A stretch of 5,966 nt of DNA, taken from positions 1-5,966 of the forward strand of contig CAZXVW010000239.1 of assembly GCA_964644025.1 (NCBI GenBank). Reading direction: 5' to 3'. Numbering within the stretch: the first letter of the stretch is position 1; each line of letters opens with the position of its first letter. The notes under the pieces are model-generated. The model made no database searches. It was not told the DNA's origin and worked only from the letters and a program-made list of their open reading frames with translations. The DNA comes from CAZXVW01 sp964644025 (lineage in GTDB: Bacteria > Acidobacteriota > Terriglobia > Bryobacterales > Bryobacteraceae). A program made the translations under genes and the position numbers. Shown here in pieces: positions 1-5,966 of the stretch.

Positions 1-1392
1 GTGATGCCGGAGTACATTCAGACGGAGGGCATCGAAGCGGTGCTCGACAACCTGGTGGCCCGCTGTGGCGCCACTGCCGTGGCTACCTCCCCGTACGTGA
101 TGACACCGGCCGACGAGAAAACCGGCAGCCGCGAGCCTCCGGTCGACGCGGGCGCCGGGGCCGTGCGCTTGCTGGACCGGCCGCTGTGGGGACGGCGCGA
201 GTTGTATGTGCGCACCGCGCCAAGCTTTTCACCGGAACCGTCCCTATACCGGGGCCTCCGCTATCAGCCCCCGCCGCCGGCCGGGCTCACTCGCCGCCAG
301 GGACGAATTGTGCATGATTTCCTCCGCGCGGCCCAGGCGCGCCACCTGAAGGTCTACTTGCAGGTCCAGGCGGCGATCCCGCCAGGCTACCGTGTGCAGT
401 TCGGTGGACCCGTCGAAGATGACCAACCCCGCCTGCCCAACGGCCGTATTCCACCGAAGCGGCTGGCCAACAACGGCAGCCTGGCCAGCCCGCACATCCG
501 CGCTTACACGCACGCCTTGCTGCGCGACCTCTGCCGGGCCTATCCCGACATTGACGGCATCCGCGTTGACTGGCCCGAGTATCCACCTTATCTGCTCGAC
601 AGCGTCTTTCTGGATTTCGGCTCGCACGCCGAACAGGCCGCCGCCAGGCTGGGTTTCGACTTTGCCCGGATGCGGCGGCAGGTGGGAGCACTCTACAGCT
701 TGCTGCATGGGAAGTTGAGGCCGCGGCACCTGGCCCCCTGGCTGGAGCCGGACGGCGGCCGCTACCGCCTGCTCCGCACGCTGGCCGCCGAGGCCGGCCT
801 GCTGGATTTCGTGCGCTTCAAGGCGGCGCTCGTCGAGCGGCTGCTGGCGGGGTTCCGGCAAACCTTGACCGAAGCCGCCGGTCCGGGCATGGAGCTGATG
901 CCCAACGCCTTCCCTCCCCCGTTCACGCTGGCCTCGGGAATGGACTTTACGAAGGCAGCGCGCCACTCAGCCGCCATCAGTGTGAAGCTGTACACCATGC
1001 ACTGGCCGATGATCCTGCGTTTCTACGGCGACCAGATCCTCGGCGCCAACCCGGGCCTTTCCGATCGCCTGCTGGTGCGGGCGTTGGTGCGGTGGCTGGA
1101 TATCGCCGACGGTGAGGGCCTGCCGCGCTTGGCTGATTACTCATATCCGCGGCCCGGGCAAACACACCCGGTCGGCGTCCGCGCGCAGGTGCGCAAGATC
1201 CGGGACGCGCAACAGGATGCCGGTAGCGTCCCCGTCTATTCGCTGGTTCACGGCTACGGGCCCCTGGACGATTTCCGGAAACGCCTTGAGATTGGCTGGC
1301 AAGCCTCCCCCCACGGCATCTGGGTGAACCGCTACGGGTATCTGACTGACCAGAAACTCGAGACGATCGGCGAAGTCTGTGTTCACAGCTAG
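1..1392 (+). CDS. TIM-barrel glycoside-hydrolase-like protein, probably 5'-partial
   Basis: The frame is open from base 1 to a TAG at 1390-1392 (463 codons visible). The first codon is GTG and the second ATG, but no upstream sequence is available to show a ribosome binding site. The visible protein begins at once with folded-looking sequence (YIQTEGIEAVLDNL), so the real start is probably before the window. Alternating strands and helices suggest a (beta/alpha)8 barrel: ATAVATSPYVM (residues 25-34), HLKVYLQVQ (115-123), DGIRVDWPEYPPY (185-197), AISVKLYTMHW (325-335), VPVYSLVHGYGP (410-421) and HGIWVNRYGYL (438-448). Asp190 and Glu193 sit at the end of a strand, where barrel hydrolases carry catalytic acids, and the many Trp/Tyr residues fit a sugar-binding cleft. 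No signal peptide is visible, so location is unknown. I cannot assign a GH family; catalytic activity and substrate are inference. Shape of gene: high confidence; function: low. Confidence 0.85.
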   Translation: MMPEYIQTEGIEAVLDNLVARCGATAVATSPYVMTPADEKTGSREPPVDAGAGAVRLLDRPLWGRRELYVRTAPSFSPEPSLYRGLRYQPPPPAGLTRRQGRIVHDFLRAAQARHLKVYLQVQAAIPPGYRVQFGGPVEDDQPRLPNGRIPPKRLANNGSLASPHIRAYTHALLRDLCRAYPDIDGIRVDWPEYPPYLLDSVFLDFGSHAEQAAARLGFDFARMRRQVGALYSLLHGKLRPRHLAPWLEPDGGRYRLLRTLAAEAGLLDFVRFKAALVERLLAGFRQTLTEAAGPGMELMPNAFPPPFTLASGMDFTKAARHSAAISVKLYTMHWPMILRFYGDQILGANPGLSDRLLVRALVRWLDIADGEGLPRLADYSYPRPGQTHPVGVRAQVRKIRDAQQDAGSVPVYSLVHGYGPLDDFRKRLEIGWQASPHGIWVNRYGYLTDQKLETIGEVCVHS

Positions 1393-1398
1393 CCAGGC

Positions 1399-1417
1399 GC
1401 CGGGTCTGCCTCCCGGC
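1399..1417. terminator. GC stem-loop between convergent genes, possible terminator
   Basis: A perfect 6-bp inverted repeat (GCCGGG / CCCGGC) with a 7-base loop starts 7 bases after the TAG of the upstream plus-strand gene. It lies in the 87-base gap before the end of the minus-strand gene. There is no T-run after it on either strand, so it is not a classical intrinsic terminator. Its placement between two converging genes is the main argument for a role in transcript ends. Confidence 0.3.
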
Positions 1418-1479
1418 AAACGGCCACAGGGCGCCAGTCCTGTCACTTGCCGCAGCCATCCATCCGCGCCCGGTTTGCC

Positions 1480-2430
1480 TTACGCCGGGGGCTTCTGCGG
1501 CGGAGTCTTGGCGGGCGGCGCGGTGGGTAAACCTGCCGGCGCAGGAATACGGAACACCCCGCCCGGCGCCACCTCCGGCTCGCTGGGCTTCGGGGGCGCT
1601 TCGGTGACTTGCGGGGGCGGAGCCTCGGGTTGCGGAACGCACCGGCCTACTTCGATCAGGAACTCGCACACCGTTGACCATCGGCCGTCTTGCCGGTGCT
1701 CGATGCGCCAGGCGCCCGATTCCGCGTCCGGTGTCACCCGCCAGTCCGGATTCGGCCCGCCGGAGTAGACCCCTCGCACCCGAATCGGGGTGGCGCTGAC
1801 CTCCCGGATCATCCAACTCTCGGCGCCGGTCATCGTTTCGTAGCGTTCGTAGCGGGCGCCGGCTTCATTCGGGTGCAGCCGGTCCATCAGAAGCCCGCCG
1901 CTTCGCGCGGAATCGAACCAGAATCGCTCGATCACCCCCCGTCCGCCGTCGCTCAAAACCGGCCGCCGCCGCCAGTTTTCTCCTCCGTCGGTGGTGAGTA
2001 AGAAGAACGGATCGTGCGGCTCGGGGTTCAGCATCGCCCCGGAGACCCAGCCGGTTTTCTCGTTCAGAAAATAGACTCGATCCAGCCCGGCGCCGCGCAG
2101 CCGCTGCCCTGCTTCCGACCAGCTCAGCCCCCCGTCCTCACTCACCAGAAGGATGGAATACATCGTGGACGCCTCTCCGTGCAGATTGCCCGCCAGGAAC
2201 AGCTTTCCCGCCACCGGTTCCACCGAGGTCAGCTCCAGATACACCGGGCACGGGACCGCGGCCGAGCAGGCCATTGAAAATGCGGCAATGTCCTGGTTCG
2301 TGCACTCGAAAGGGACCCGCAACGGCTCGCCCGTATAGCTGAGACGCTGCTGGGCCGGCGGCTCCCCCTGCTCCGCTGCCGCGGTGGCGGAGATCAGCAA
2401 GCCGGCCAGCAAGCAGACGGTAACCAACAT
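1480..2430 (-). CDS. Secreted YCF48/Asp-box (BNR-type) repeat protein with proline-rich tail
   Basis: This 316-residue protein starts at the ATG at 2430-2428 and ends at a TAA at 1482-1480. The frame stays open upstream to a GTG at 2535, but those 35 extra codons read as non-coding (Phe run, Pro run). Starting at 2430 puts a hydrophobic segment, VCLLAGLLISATAAA (residues 5-19), at the N-terminus as a likely signal peptide, cleaved near Ala19-Glu20. The n-region lacks a positive charge, which is unusual. Two Asp-boxes are clear: SEDGGLSW (97-104) and TTDGGENW (146-153). Between them YFLNEKTGWVSG (120-131) matches the strand pattern of YCF48-type beta-propeller blades; TGAESW (201-206) may be a degenerate third box. 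Cys43, 55, 61, 255 and 264 could form disulfides after export. Residues 265-316 are a Pro/Ala-rich, probably unstructured tail. Asp-boxes are structural, so no enzyme activity follows. Role unknown; probably periplasmic or outer-surface. Only about three blades are recognisable, fewer than a full propeller. Confidence 0.85.
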   Translation of the reverse strand: MLVTVCLLAGLLISATAAAEQGEPPAQQRLSYTGEPLRVPFECTNQDIAAFSMACSAAVPCPVYLELTSVEPVAGKLFLAGNLHGEASTMYSILLVSEDGGLSWSEAGQRLRGAGLDRVYFLNEKTGWVSGAMLNPEPHDPFFLLTTDGGENWRRRPVLSDGGRGVIERFWFDSARSGGLLMDRLHPNEAGARYERYETMTGAESWMIREVSATPIRVRGVYSGGPNPDWRVTPDAESGAWRIEHRQDGRWSTVCEFLIEVGRCVPQPEAPPPQVTEAPPKPSEPEVAPGGVFRIPAPAGLPTAPPAKTPPQKPPA

Positions 2431-2444
2431 GCGCCCTTGCTTCG

Positions 2445-2450
2445 ATTGTA
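2445..2450 (-). promoter_or_regulatory. Possible -10 element (TACAAT) of the YCF48-like gene
   Basis: TACAAT on the minus strand differs from the TATAAT consensus at one position and lies 14 bases before the ATG at 2430. No -35-like hexamer is found 16-18 bases upstream; that stretch is the GC hairpin. If used, transcription would start only a few bases before the ATG, giving a nearly leaderless mRNA. This fits the lack of a well-spaced ribosome binding site (AAGGG lies only three bases from the ATG). Weak evidence from a single hexamer. Confidence 0.25.
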
Positions 2451-2464
2451 GTCCCTCGGGCGGG

Positions 2465-2481
2465 GGCGGCCCCTGGCCGCC
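2465..2481. repeat. Perfect 7-bp inverted repeat (GC hairpin)
   Basis: GGCGGCC, a three-base loop CCT, then GGCCGCC. On the plus strand it is followed by an A-rich tract, and on the minus strand the T-rich tract comes before it rather than after. It therefore does not have the form of an intrinsic terminator for either direction. It could be an operator, or chance in GC-rich DNA. Confidence 0.4.
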
Positions 2482-2678
2482 GGAGAGGAAAAAGTTTTCA
2501 AAAAAAGTTGGAGAGCAATCCGCGCCCGCCGGCACTACCCCGTTGAGAGTCGTACTTCAAGAGGGCTGCCGCCTTCACCAAACAACTTCTCCTCCGTTTG
2601 CCATGACCAACGGGCGGCAGCCGCTCCTTCTGTTGCGACCGGCGCGCGGTGGCGTGCCGGCGCCGCCGGGGCTAAGCT

Positions 2679-2684
2679 GGAAGA
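2679..2684 (+). promoter_or_regulatory. Ribosome binding site of the 137-residue gene
   Basis: GGAAGA ends four bases before the ATG at 2689-2691, a usable Shine-Dalgarno position. It supports this ATG over the shadow frames that overlap the same DNA. Confidence 0.55.
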
Positions 2685-2688
2685 AATC

Positions 2689-3102
2689 ATGTGGAGATGG
2701 CTTTCCCGGCTGTGCGCCAGGCCGCCGGAGCCGTTGCGGGGAGCCCGGCCGGTCCGGCGCCAGAAAACCTATCGCGCCGACAGCGGCTACATTTACGAGT
2801 ATTCCTTCGAGGGCTACCGCGCTGCCGCGCGCAACCGGAATTCGGGGACACAATACATTTTTTCCGTTTCCACTGACCGCAAGACTTCCTTTCCTGTCTC
2901 GGTGTTTCTGAATAACGCCAGCCTCCGGCACTGGCAGCAGGCGCACGGACGCCGGCTGAGCTCCACCGAGCGCTACGCGGTAGCCAAGCTGGCCTTATTT
3001 CATGCCTTCGATGAGCGGGCCGGCCCGGCTGCGATGCAGGAGGAGATCCGTGTCCGCCCGGCTGACATCGATGAGATCCTCGCCACGCTCGGAATCGATT
3101 GA
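2689..3102 (+). CDS. Hypothetical protein, 137 residues, small alpha+beta
   Basis: The gene runs from an ATG with a well-placed GGAAGA to a TGA at 3100-3102. I do not recognise the family. Residues 1-27 are rich in Arg and Pro and probably unstructured; there is no signal peptide or membrane segment, so it is likely cytoplasmic. Residues 31-75 read as three beta strands: GYIYEYSFEGYRAA (33-46), TQYIFSVST (54-62) and FPVSVFLNN (68-76). They are followed by helical stretches at about 92-110 (STERYAVAKLALFHAFDE) and 124-135 (PADIDEILATLG). Clear amphipathic patterning, aromatic residues at strand positions and a ribosome binding site argue that it is real. An overlapping minus-strand frame (2687-3145) and plus-strand frame (2691-2876) are Arg/Ser/Gly-rich shadows. 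It is divergent from the YCF48-like gene and convergent with maeB (39-base gap), so it is probably transcribed alone. No function is proposed. Confidence 0.78.
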   Translation: MWRWLSRLCARPPEPLRGARPVRRQKTYRADSGYIYEYSFEGYRAAARNRNSGTQYIFSVSTDRKTSFPVSVFLNNASLRHWQQAHGRRLSSTERYAVAKLALFHAFDERAGPAAMQEEIRVRPADIDEILATLGID

Positions 3103-3141
3103 GGCACCGGCCCTCCACTGTCCGGAGCCGCCGCCGCACGG

Positions 3142-5403
3142 TCAACTGATAGCCGTTTCCTGGGCGTCCACCACGGCCACGGCGGTCATGTTGACGATGT
3201 CGCTGACCTCATCGCCCCGTTGCAGTACGTGCACCGGCTTGGACAGGCCCACCAGGATCGGGCCGATTGCGTCGGCGCCGCCGATACGCTGCAGCAGCTT
3301 GTAGGCGATGTTACCGGACTGCAGGCTTGGAAAGATGAGCACGTTGGCCCCGCCTTTCAAGTGGCTGAACGGGTATCGCTCTTCCAGGATCCGCGGCACC
3401 ACCGCCGTGTCCGCCTGCATCTCCCCGTCCACCATCAGGTCCGGCGCGCGTTTGTGCACAATCTCGACCGCCCGCCGCACCTTGTCGGCTTCCGGATGCC
3501 GCACACTGCCGAAATTGGAAAACGAGAGCATGGCTACCCGGGGTTCCACGTTGAAGCCGCGAACCTTCTGGGCCGTCTCGATGGCAATCTCAGCCAGGTC
3601 TTCCGCCGTCGGCGCGATGTTCACCGTCGTGTCCGCCAAAAAGTAGAGCTGCCCGTTCTGCGTGATGAGCATGTACATGCCGGAGACCAGGCGCAACCCT
3701 TTGCGCGGAGGAATCACTTGCAGCGCGGGCCGCAGCGTGTCCGGGTAATGCTGGTTCAGCCCCCCGATCAGCGCATCAGCGTCCCCCATCTTCAGCATCA
3801 TGGAGCCGAAGACGACCGGCTTCAGGATAAGCTCTTCTGCTTCCGAGGGCGTAACACCCTTGCGTTGGCGCAGCGCATAGTAATGCCGCGTGTAGTCCGA
3901 GAGCCGCCGGAACTTCGCCGGCTGGATGATCTGAACCCCCGGCAGGTTAAGCCGCAACGCGGTGATCCTGGCCCGGATCGTCTCCTCCTTCCCGAGCAGG
4001 ATGGGAACGGCGATGTGCTCATCCACCAGGATCTGGGAGGCGCGCAAAATCTTGTCTTCCTCCCCTTCCGGGAAGACGACCCGCTTGGGTTGCCGTTGCG
4101 CCTTGCCGATCATCACCCGCATCACCTCATGCGCCTTGCCGAGCCGGGCTTCCAGTTGTTGCTTGTACTCCTCGATGTCCACCGGCTTCTGCGCCACCCC
4201 ACTGTCCATGGCCGCCTTGGCTACCGCCGAGGAAACCCAGATGAGCACCCGGGAGTCAAACGGCTTCGGAATGATGTAGTCCCGGCCGAATTCCAGGCGG
4301 TCCACGCCGTAGGCGCGGCAGACCGAGTCCGGCACGTCTTCTTTGGCCAGCGCCGCCAGCGCCCGGGTGGCCGCCAGCTTCATCTCGTTGTTGATCGCCG
4401 TGGCCCGAACGTCCAGGGCCCCGCGGAAGATGAACGGAAAGCCGAGGATGTTGTTCACCTGGTTGGGATAGTCTGAACGGCCGGTGGCCATGATGACGTC
4501 GCTGCGCGCGCGGATGGCCACCTCGTAGGGAATCTCGGGGTCCGGGTTCGCCATGGCGAAGACAATCGGGTTCTCGGCCATGGTCAGCAGCATCTCCGGC
4601 GTCACGCAGTTGCCCACCGACAGTCCAAAGAACACATCCGCGCCCCGCAGGGCCTCGGCCAGCGTCCTGGCCTCGGTCTCGGCGGCGAAGCGCTCCTTGT
4701 ACTTGTTCATGTGCTCAGTGCGGCCCTTGTAGATGACACCCTTGCTGTCGCACATCACAATGTGCTCGCGGCGGATGCCGAGCCGCACGTAATGCTCGGC
4801 GCACGAGATGCCGGCTGCGCCCGCTCCGTTGAAAACCACCCGGACCTCGCCGATGTCCTTGCCGGCCACTTCCAGGGCGTTCAGCAGCGCGGCGCCGGAA
4901 ATGATGGCCGTGCCGTGCTGGTCGTCGTGGAAGACCGGAATCCGCAGCGTGCGTTTCAGTTCTTCCTCGATCTCAAAGCACTCCGGCGCCTTGATGTCTT
5001 CCAGGTTGATGCCGCCGAAGGTCGGCTCCAGCAACTGGCAGGTGCGGATGATCTCCTTCGGATCCTCGGTGTTCAGTTCGATATCGAACACGTCGATGTC
5101 GGCGAAGCGCTTGAACAGAACGCCTTTGCCTTCCATCACCGGCTTGCCGGCTGCCGCGCCGATGTTGCCCAGTCCCAGCACCGCGGTCCCGTTGCTGACC
5201 ACCGCCACCAGGTTCGCCTTGGCCGTGTATTCGTAAACCCTCCCCGGCTCACGGTGGATCGCCAGGCACGGCACCGCCACCCCCGGCGTGTAGGCTAGGC
5301 TCAGATCCCGCTGCGTCCGGCAAGGCTTGGTGGGAGTCACGGAAATCTTTCCCGGAGGGGGCGAAGAATGATATTCGAGTGCGTCTTCGTCACGGATCGT
5401 CAT
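3142..5403 (-). CDS. maeB: NADP-dependent malic enzyme with phosphotransacetylase-like C-terminal domain (MaeB)
   Basis: MaeB oxidatively decarboxylates malate to pyruvate and CO2, reducing NADP+, in the cytoplasm; it links the TCA cycle to pyruvate and supplies NADPH. The 753-residue length fits the two-domain family. Malic enzyme domain (about 20-430): RDLSLAYTPGVAVPC (32-46) with the family's catalytic Tyr38; GKPVMEGKGVLFKRFADIDV (86-105) with the presumed catalytic Lys93; LEDIKAP (134-140) and FHDDQHGTA (158-166) for the divalent metal; the nucleotide-binding loop FNGAGAAGIS (191-200); ANPDPE (285-290) and NQVNNILGFP (314-323) for substrate. PTA-like domain (about 438-750): RVVFPEGEEDKILRA (441-455) to GGADAIGPILVGLSKPVHVL (708-727). 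Its loop reads SFSNFGS (627-633) where true Pta has SYSTGTS, fitting a non-catalytic domain; in studied MaeB enzymes it binds acetyl-CoA as an allosteric inhibitor. Start: ATG 5403-5401 places the usual EDALEYH N-terminus next to it; AAAGGA lies 12 bases upstream. The frame is open further upstream into the FAH-family gene. Confidence 0.95.
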   Translation of the reverse strand: MTIRDEDALEYHSSPPPGKISVTPTKPCRTQRDLSLAYTPGVAVPCLAIHREPGRVYEYTAKANLVAVVSNGTAVLGLGNIGAAAGKPVMEGKGVLFKRFADIDVFDIELNTEDPKEIIRTCQLLEPTFGGINLEDIKAPECFEIEEELKRTLRIPVFHDDQHGTAIISGAALLNALEVAGKDIGEVRVVFNGAGAAGISCAEHYVRLGIRREHIVMCDSKGVIYKGRTEHMNKYKERFAAETEARTLAEALRGADVFFGLSVGNCVTPEMLLTMAENPIVFAMANPDPEIPYEVAIRARSDVIMATGRSDYPNQVNNILGFPFIFRGALDVRATAINNEMKLAATRALAALAKEDVPDSVCRAYGVDRLEFGRDYIIPKPFDSRVLIWVSSAVAKAAMDSGVAQKPVDIEEYKQQLEARLGKAHEVMRVMIGKAQRQPKRVVFPEGEEDKILRASQILVDEHIAVPILLGKEETIRARITALRLNLPGVQIIQPAKFRRLSDYTRHYYALRQRKGVTPSEAEELILKPVVFGSMMLKMGDADALIGGLNQHYPDTLRPALQVIPPRKGLRLVSGMYMLITQNGQLYFLADTTVNIAPTAEDLAEIAIETAQKVRGFNVEPRVAMLSFSNFGSVRHPEADKVRRAVEIVHKRAPDLMVDGEMQADTAVVPRILEERYPFSHLKGGANVLIFPSLQSGNIAYKLLQRIGGADAIGPILVGLSKPVHVLQRGDEVSDIVNMTAVAVVDAQETAIS

Positions 5404-5415
5404 GATAAGTCCGTT

Positions 5416-5421
5416 TCCTTT
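5416..5421 (-). promoter_or_regulatory. Likely ribosome binding site of maeB
   Basis: AAAGGA on the minus strand ends 12 bases before the ATG at 5403. The spacing is longer than ideal, but it is the only purine-rich match in this leader. It supports independent initiation of maeB rather than translation only as part of a fusion. Confidence 0.45.
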
Positions 5422-5523
5422 GTCACTATTCTCGCGCATCGCGGCGGGAAAGCAATCGGGAAAGGTGAGGATGCCGCACCGCCGGATGGGGTTTCTTCTC
5501 CGGGGATGCCCAAACCTCACCCC

Positions 5524-5538
5524 CGGGCCACCGGCCCG
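5524..5538 (-). repeat. GC hairpin in the FAH-maeB junction
   Basis: On the minus strand CGGGCC, loop GGT, GGCCCG form a perfect 6-bp stem just after the end of the recognisable FAH sequence. There is no T-run after it, so it is not a standard intrinsic terminator; it may mark or protect a transcript end, or be chance. Confidence 0.35.
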
Positions 5539-5550
5539 CTGGCTGTCATG

Positions 5551-5966
5551 GCCCCGGCGCACGACTCGATTTGGTAACATCCCCAGACCTTCAACCTCCA
5601 GCTCGACCACATCACCCGGCTGCAGCCACCGGTCAATCTCCAGACCGCATCCGCCGGGAGCCGTGCCGACACCGATGAAATCCCCCGGGTAAAGCGTTTC
5701 GGACTGCGAGATGTAGGAGATCATCCGGGCGAAACTGAATTGCAGTTCGCCGGTGCAAGCACGGCTCCACTCCTCTCCATTGATCCGGGCCAGCATGGTC
5801 AGGTTGTACGGATTGGGGATCTCATCCGGGGTGACGAGCCATGGCCCCATCGCATTGCTGGTGTCGAAATCCTTGCCCTTCACCAGGCCGAGCCGCCCTT
5901 GCATGTCGCGAAGCTGGATGTCGCGGGCGCTGAAATCATTGAAGATTGTGTAACCGGCAATATAGG
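5551..5966 (-). CDS. Fumarylacetoacetate hydrolase (FAH) family protein, C-terminal part
   Basis: The gene enters from beyond the window end; 138 codons are visible from 5964 (5965-5966 belong to a split codon). The sequence opens in the FAH core: GYTIFNDFSARDIQ carries the Asp that binds the divalent metal, and LVKGKDFDTSNAMGPWLVTP holds the conserved active-site Lys and the substrate loop. Then come LQFSFARMISYISQSETLYPGD (the family's I-x-YLSQ-x-x-TL-x-PGD region), GVGTAPGGCG, and the closing strands RWLQPGDVVELEVEGLG followed by NRVV. The metal-binding Glu pair lies in the missing N-terminal part. Members hydrolyse, decarboxylate or isomerise 2-oxo/dioxo acids in aromatic and sugar-acid catabolism (fumarylpyruvate, ureidoglycolate, 2,4-diketo-3-deoxy sugar acids), and the substrate cannot be read from this fragment. 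No stop follows the conserved end; the frame continues into maeB. The boundary given here is where resemblance to the family ends, not a stop codon. Confidence 0.9.

Larger units (their letters stand above)
2431..2688. other. Divergent intergenic region
   Basis: This 258-base gap separates the start of the minus-strand YCF48-like gene from the start of the plus-strand 137-residue gene, so promoters for both should lie here. It holds a perfect GC hairpin (2465-2481), an A-rich tract (about 2489-2507) that stands out in this GC-rich DNA, and a TACAAT on the minus strand at 2450-2445. I found no convincing paired -35/-10 promoter for either gene. Minus-strand open frames across it look like GC-driven shadows. 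Confidence 0.6.
5404..5550 (-). other. Open 49-codon junction between the FAH-family domain and MaeB
   Basis: These 147 bases are in frame with both neighbours and contain no stop. Translated, they give an unconserved-looking, Arg-rich stretch (8 Arg in 49, including PRRRNPIRR) with two Cys, unlike either domain. It reads as an intergenic leader rather than a protein linker. It carries the likely maeB ribosome binding site AAAGGA (5421-5416) and an alternative in-frame ATG at 5439-5437 with no ribosome binding site. In the other two minus-strand frames TGA occurs at 5548-5546 and at 5519-5517; either would end the FAH gene normally if one base were gained or lost just upstream. Confidence 0.7.

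Noticed and set aside
244..966. Minus-strand open frame of 240 codons opposite the TIM-barrel gene
   Set aside because: It is low-complexity, Gln/Gly/Arg-rich and antisense to a well-patterned coding frame.
977..1816. Minus-strand open frame of 279 codons across the convergent junction
   Set aside because: It overlaps the ends of two better-supported genes. Its product is Arg/Gly/Ser/Pro-rich with no motif or ribosome binding site.
2465..2507. GC hairpin plus A/T tract as an intrinsic terminator
   Set aside because: The T-run precedes the hairpin on the minus strand and is an A-run on the plus strand, so it has the wrong order for termination in either direction. No gene ends here.
2431..2535. 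N-terminal extension of the YCF48-like protein to a GTG at 2535
   Set aside because: The extra 35 residues come from the hairpin and the T-rich tract, look non-coding, and would bury the signal peptide inside the protein.
3103..3141. Terminator in the 39-base gap between the 137-residue gene and maeB
   Set aside because: I found no stable stem followed by a T-run on either strand.
3220..4476. Long plus-strand open frame (418 codons) opposite maeB
   Set aside because: It is antisense to strongly conserved malic enzyme sequence. Its translation is rich in His, Arg, Gln and Pro without domain patterns, as expected from GC-rich antisense frames.
4711..5298. Plus-strand open frame of 195 codons opposite maeB
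   Set aside because: It is antisense to the malic enzyme catalytic region, whose motifs are intact; no independent evidence supports it.
5368..5692. Plus-strand small open frames across the FAH-maeB junction
   Set aside because: They lie antisense to FAH and MaeB coding sequence, are Ser/Pro/Arg-rich, and have no ribosome binding site or family resemblance.

Overview
This is a GC-rich bacterial chromosomal window with no RNA genes, mobile elements, repeats or CRISPR. The proteins have the look of Acidobacteriota (Solibacter/Bryobacter type) genes: a secreted YCF48/Asp-box protein with a proline-rich tail, a short conserved-looking orphan and a two-domain malic enzyme. That taxonomic guess rests on general resemblance only; nothing here fixes the organism.

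Layout. (1) Bases 1-1392, plus strand: the 3' part, or nearly all, of a TIM-barrel protein resembling glycoside hydrolases. Its true start probably lies before the window. (2) Bases 1480-2430, minus strand: a secreted protein with two clear Asp-box/YCF48 repeats and a Pro-rich C-terminus, convergent with the first gene. (3) Bases 2431-2688: a divergent intergenic region with a perfect GC hairpin and an A-rich tract. (4) Bases 2689-3102, plus strand: an unrecognised 137-residue protein with a good ribosome binding site. (5) Bases 3142-5403, minus strand: NADP-type malic enzyme MaeB (malic enzyme domain plus phosphotransacetylase-like domain, 753 residues), convergent with gene 4. (6) Bases 5551-5966, minus strand: the C-terminal part of a fumarylacetoacetate hydrolase (FAH) family protein that runs off the window end, directly upstream of maeB.

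The genes do not form an obvious single pathway. The FAH-family gene and maeB are co-directional and close, so they may share a transcript. FAH enzymes often finish catabolic routes that yield C3/C4 acids, and MaeB decarboxylates malate to pyruvate, so a link to organic-acid catabolism is possible but only inferred.

The one real oddity is that the FAH frame has no stop codon: it stays open through 49 unconserved, Arg-rich codons into the maeB ATG. This is either a stop-loss or fusion, or more likely a one-base indel (real or assembly error) at the end of the FAH gene. I do not see a novel defence, mobile or regulatory system here.
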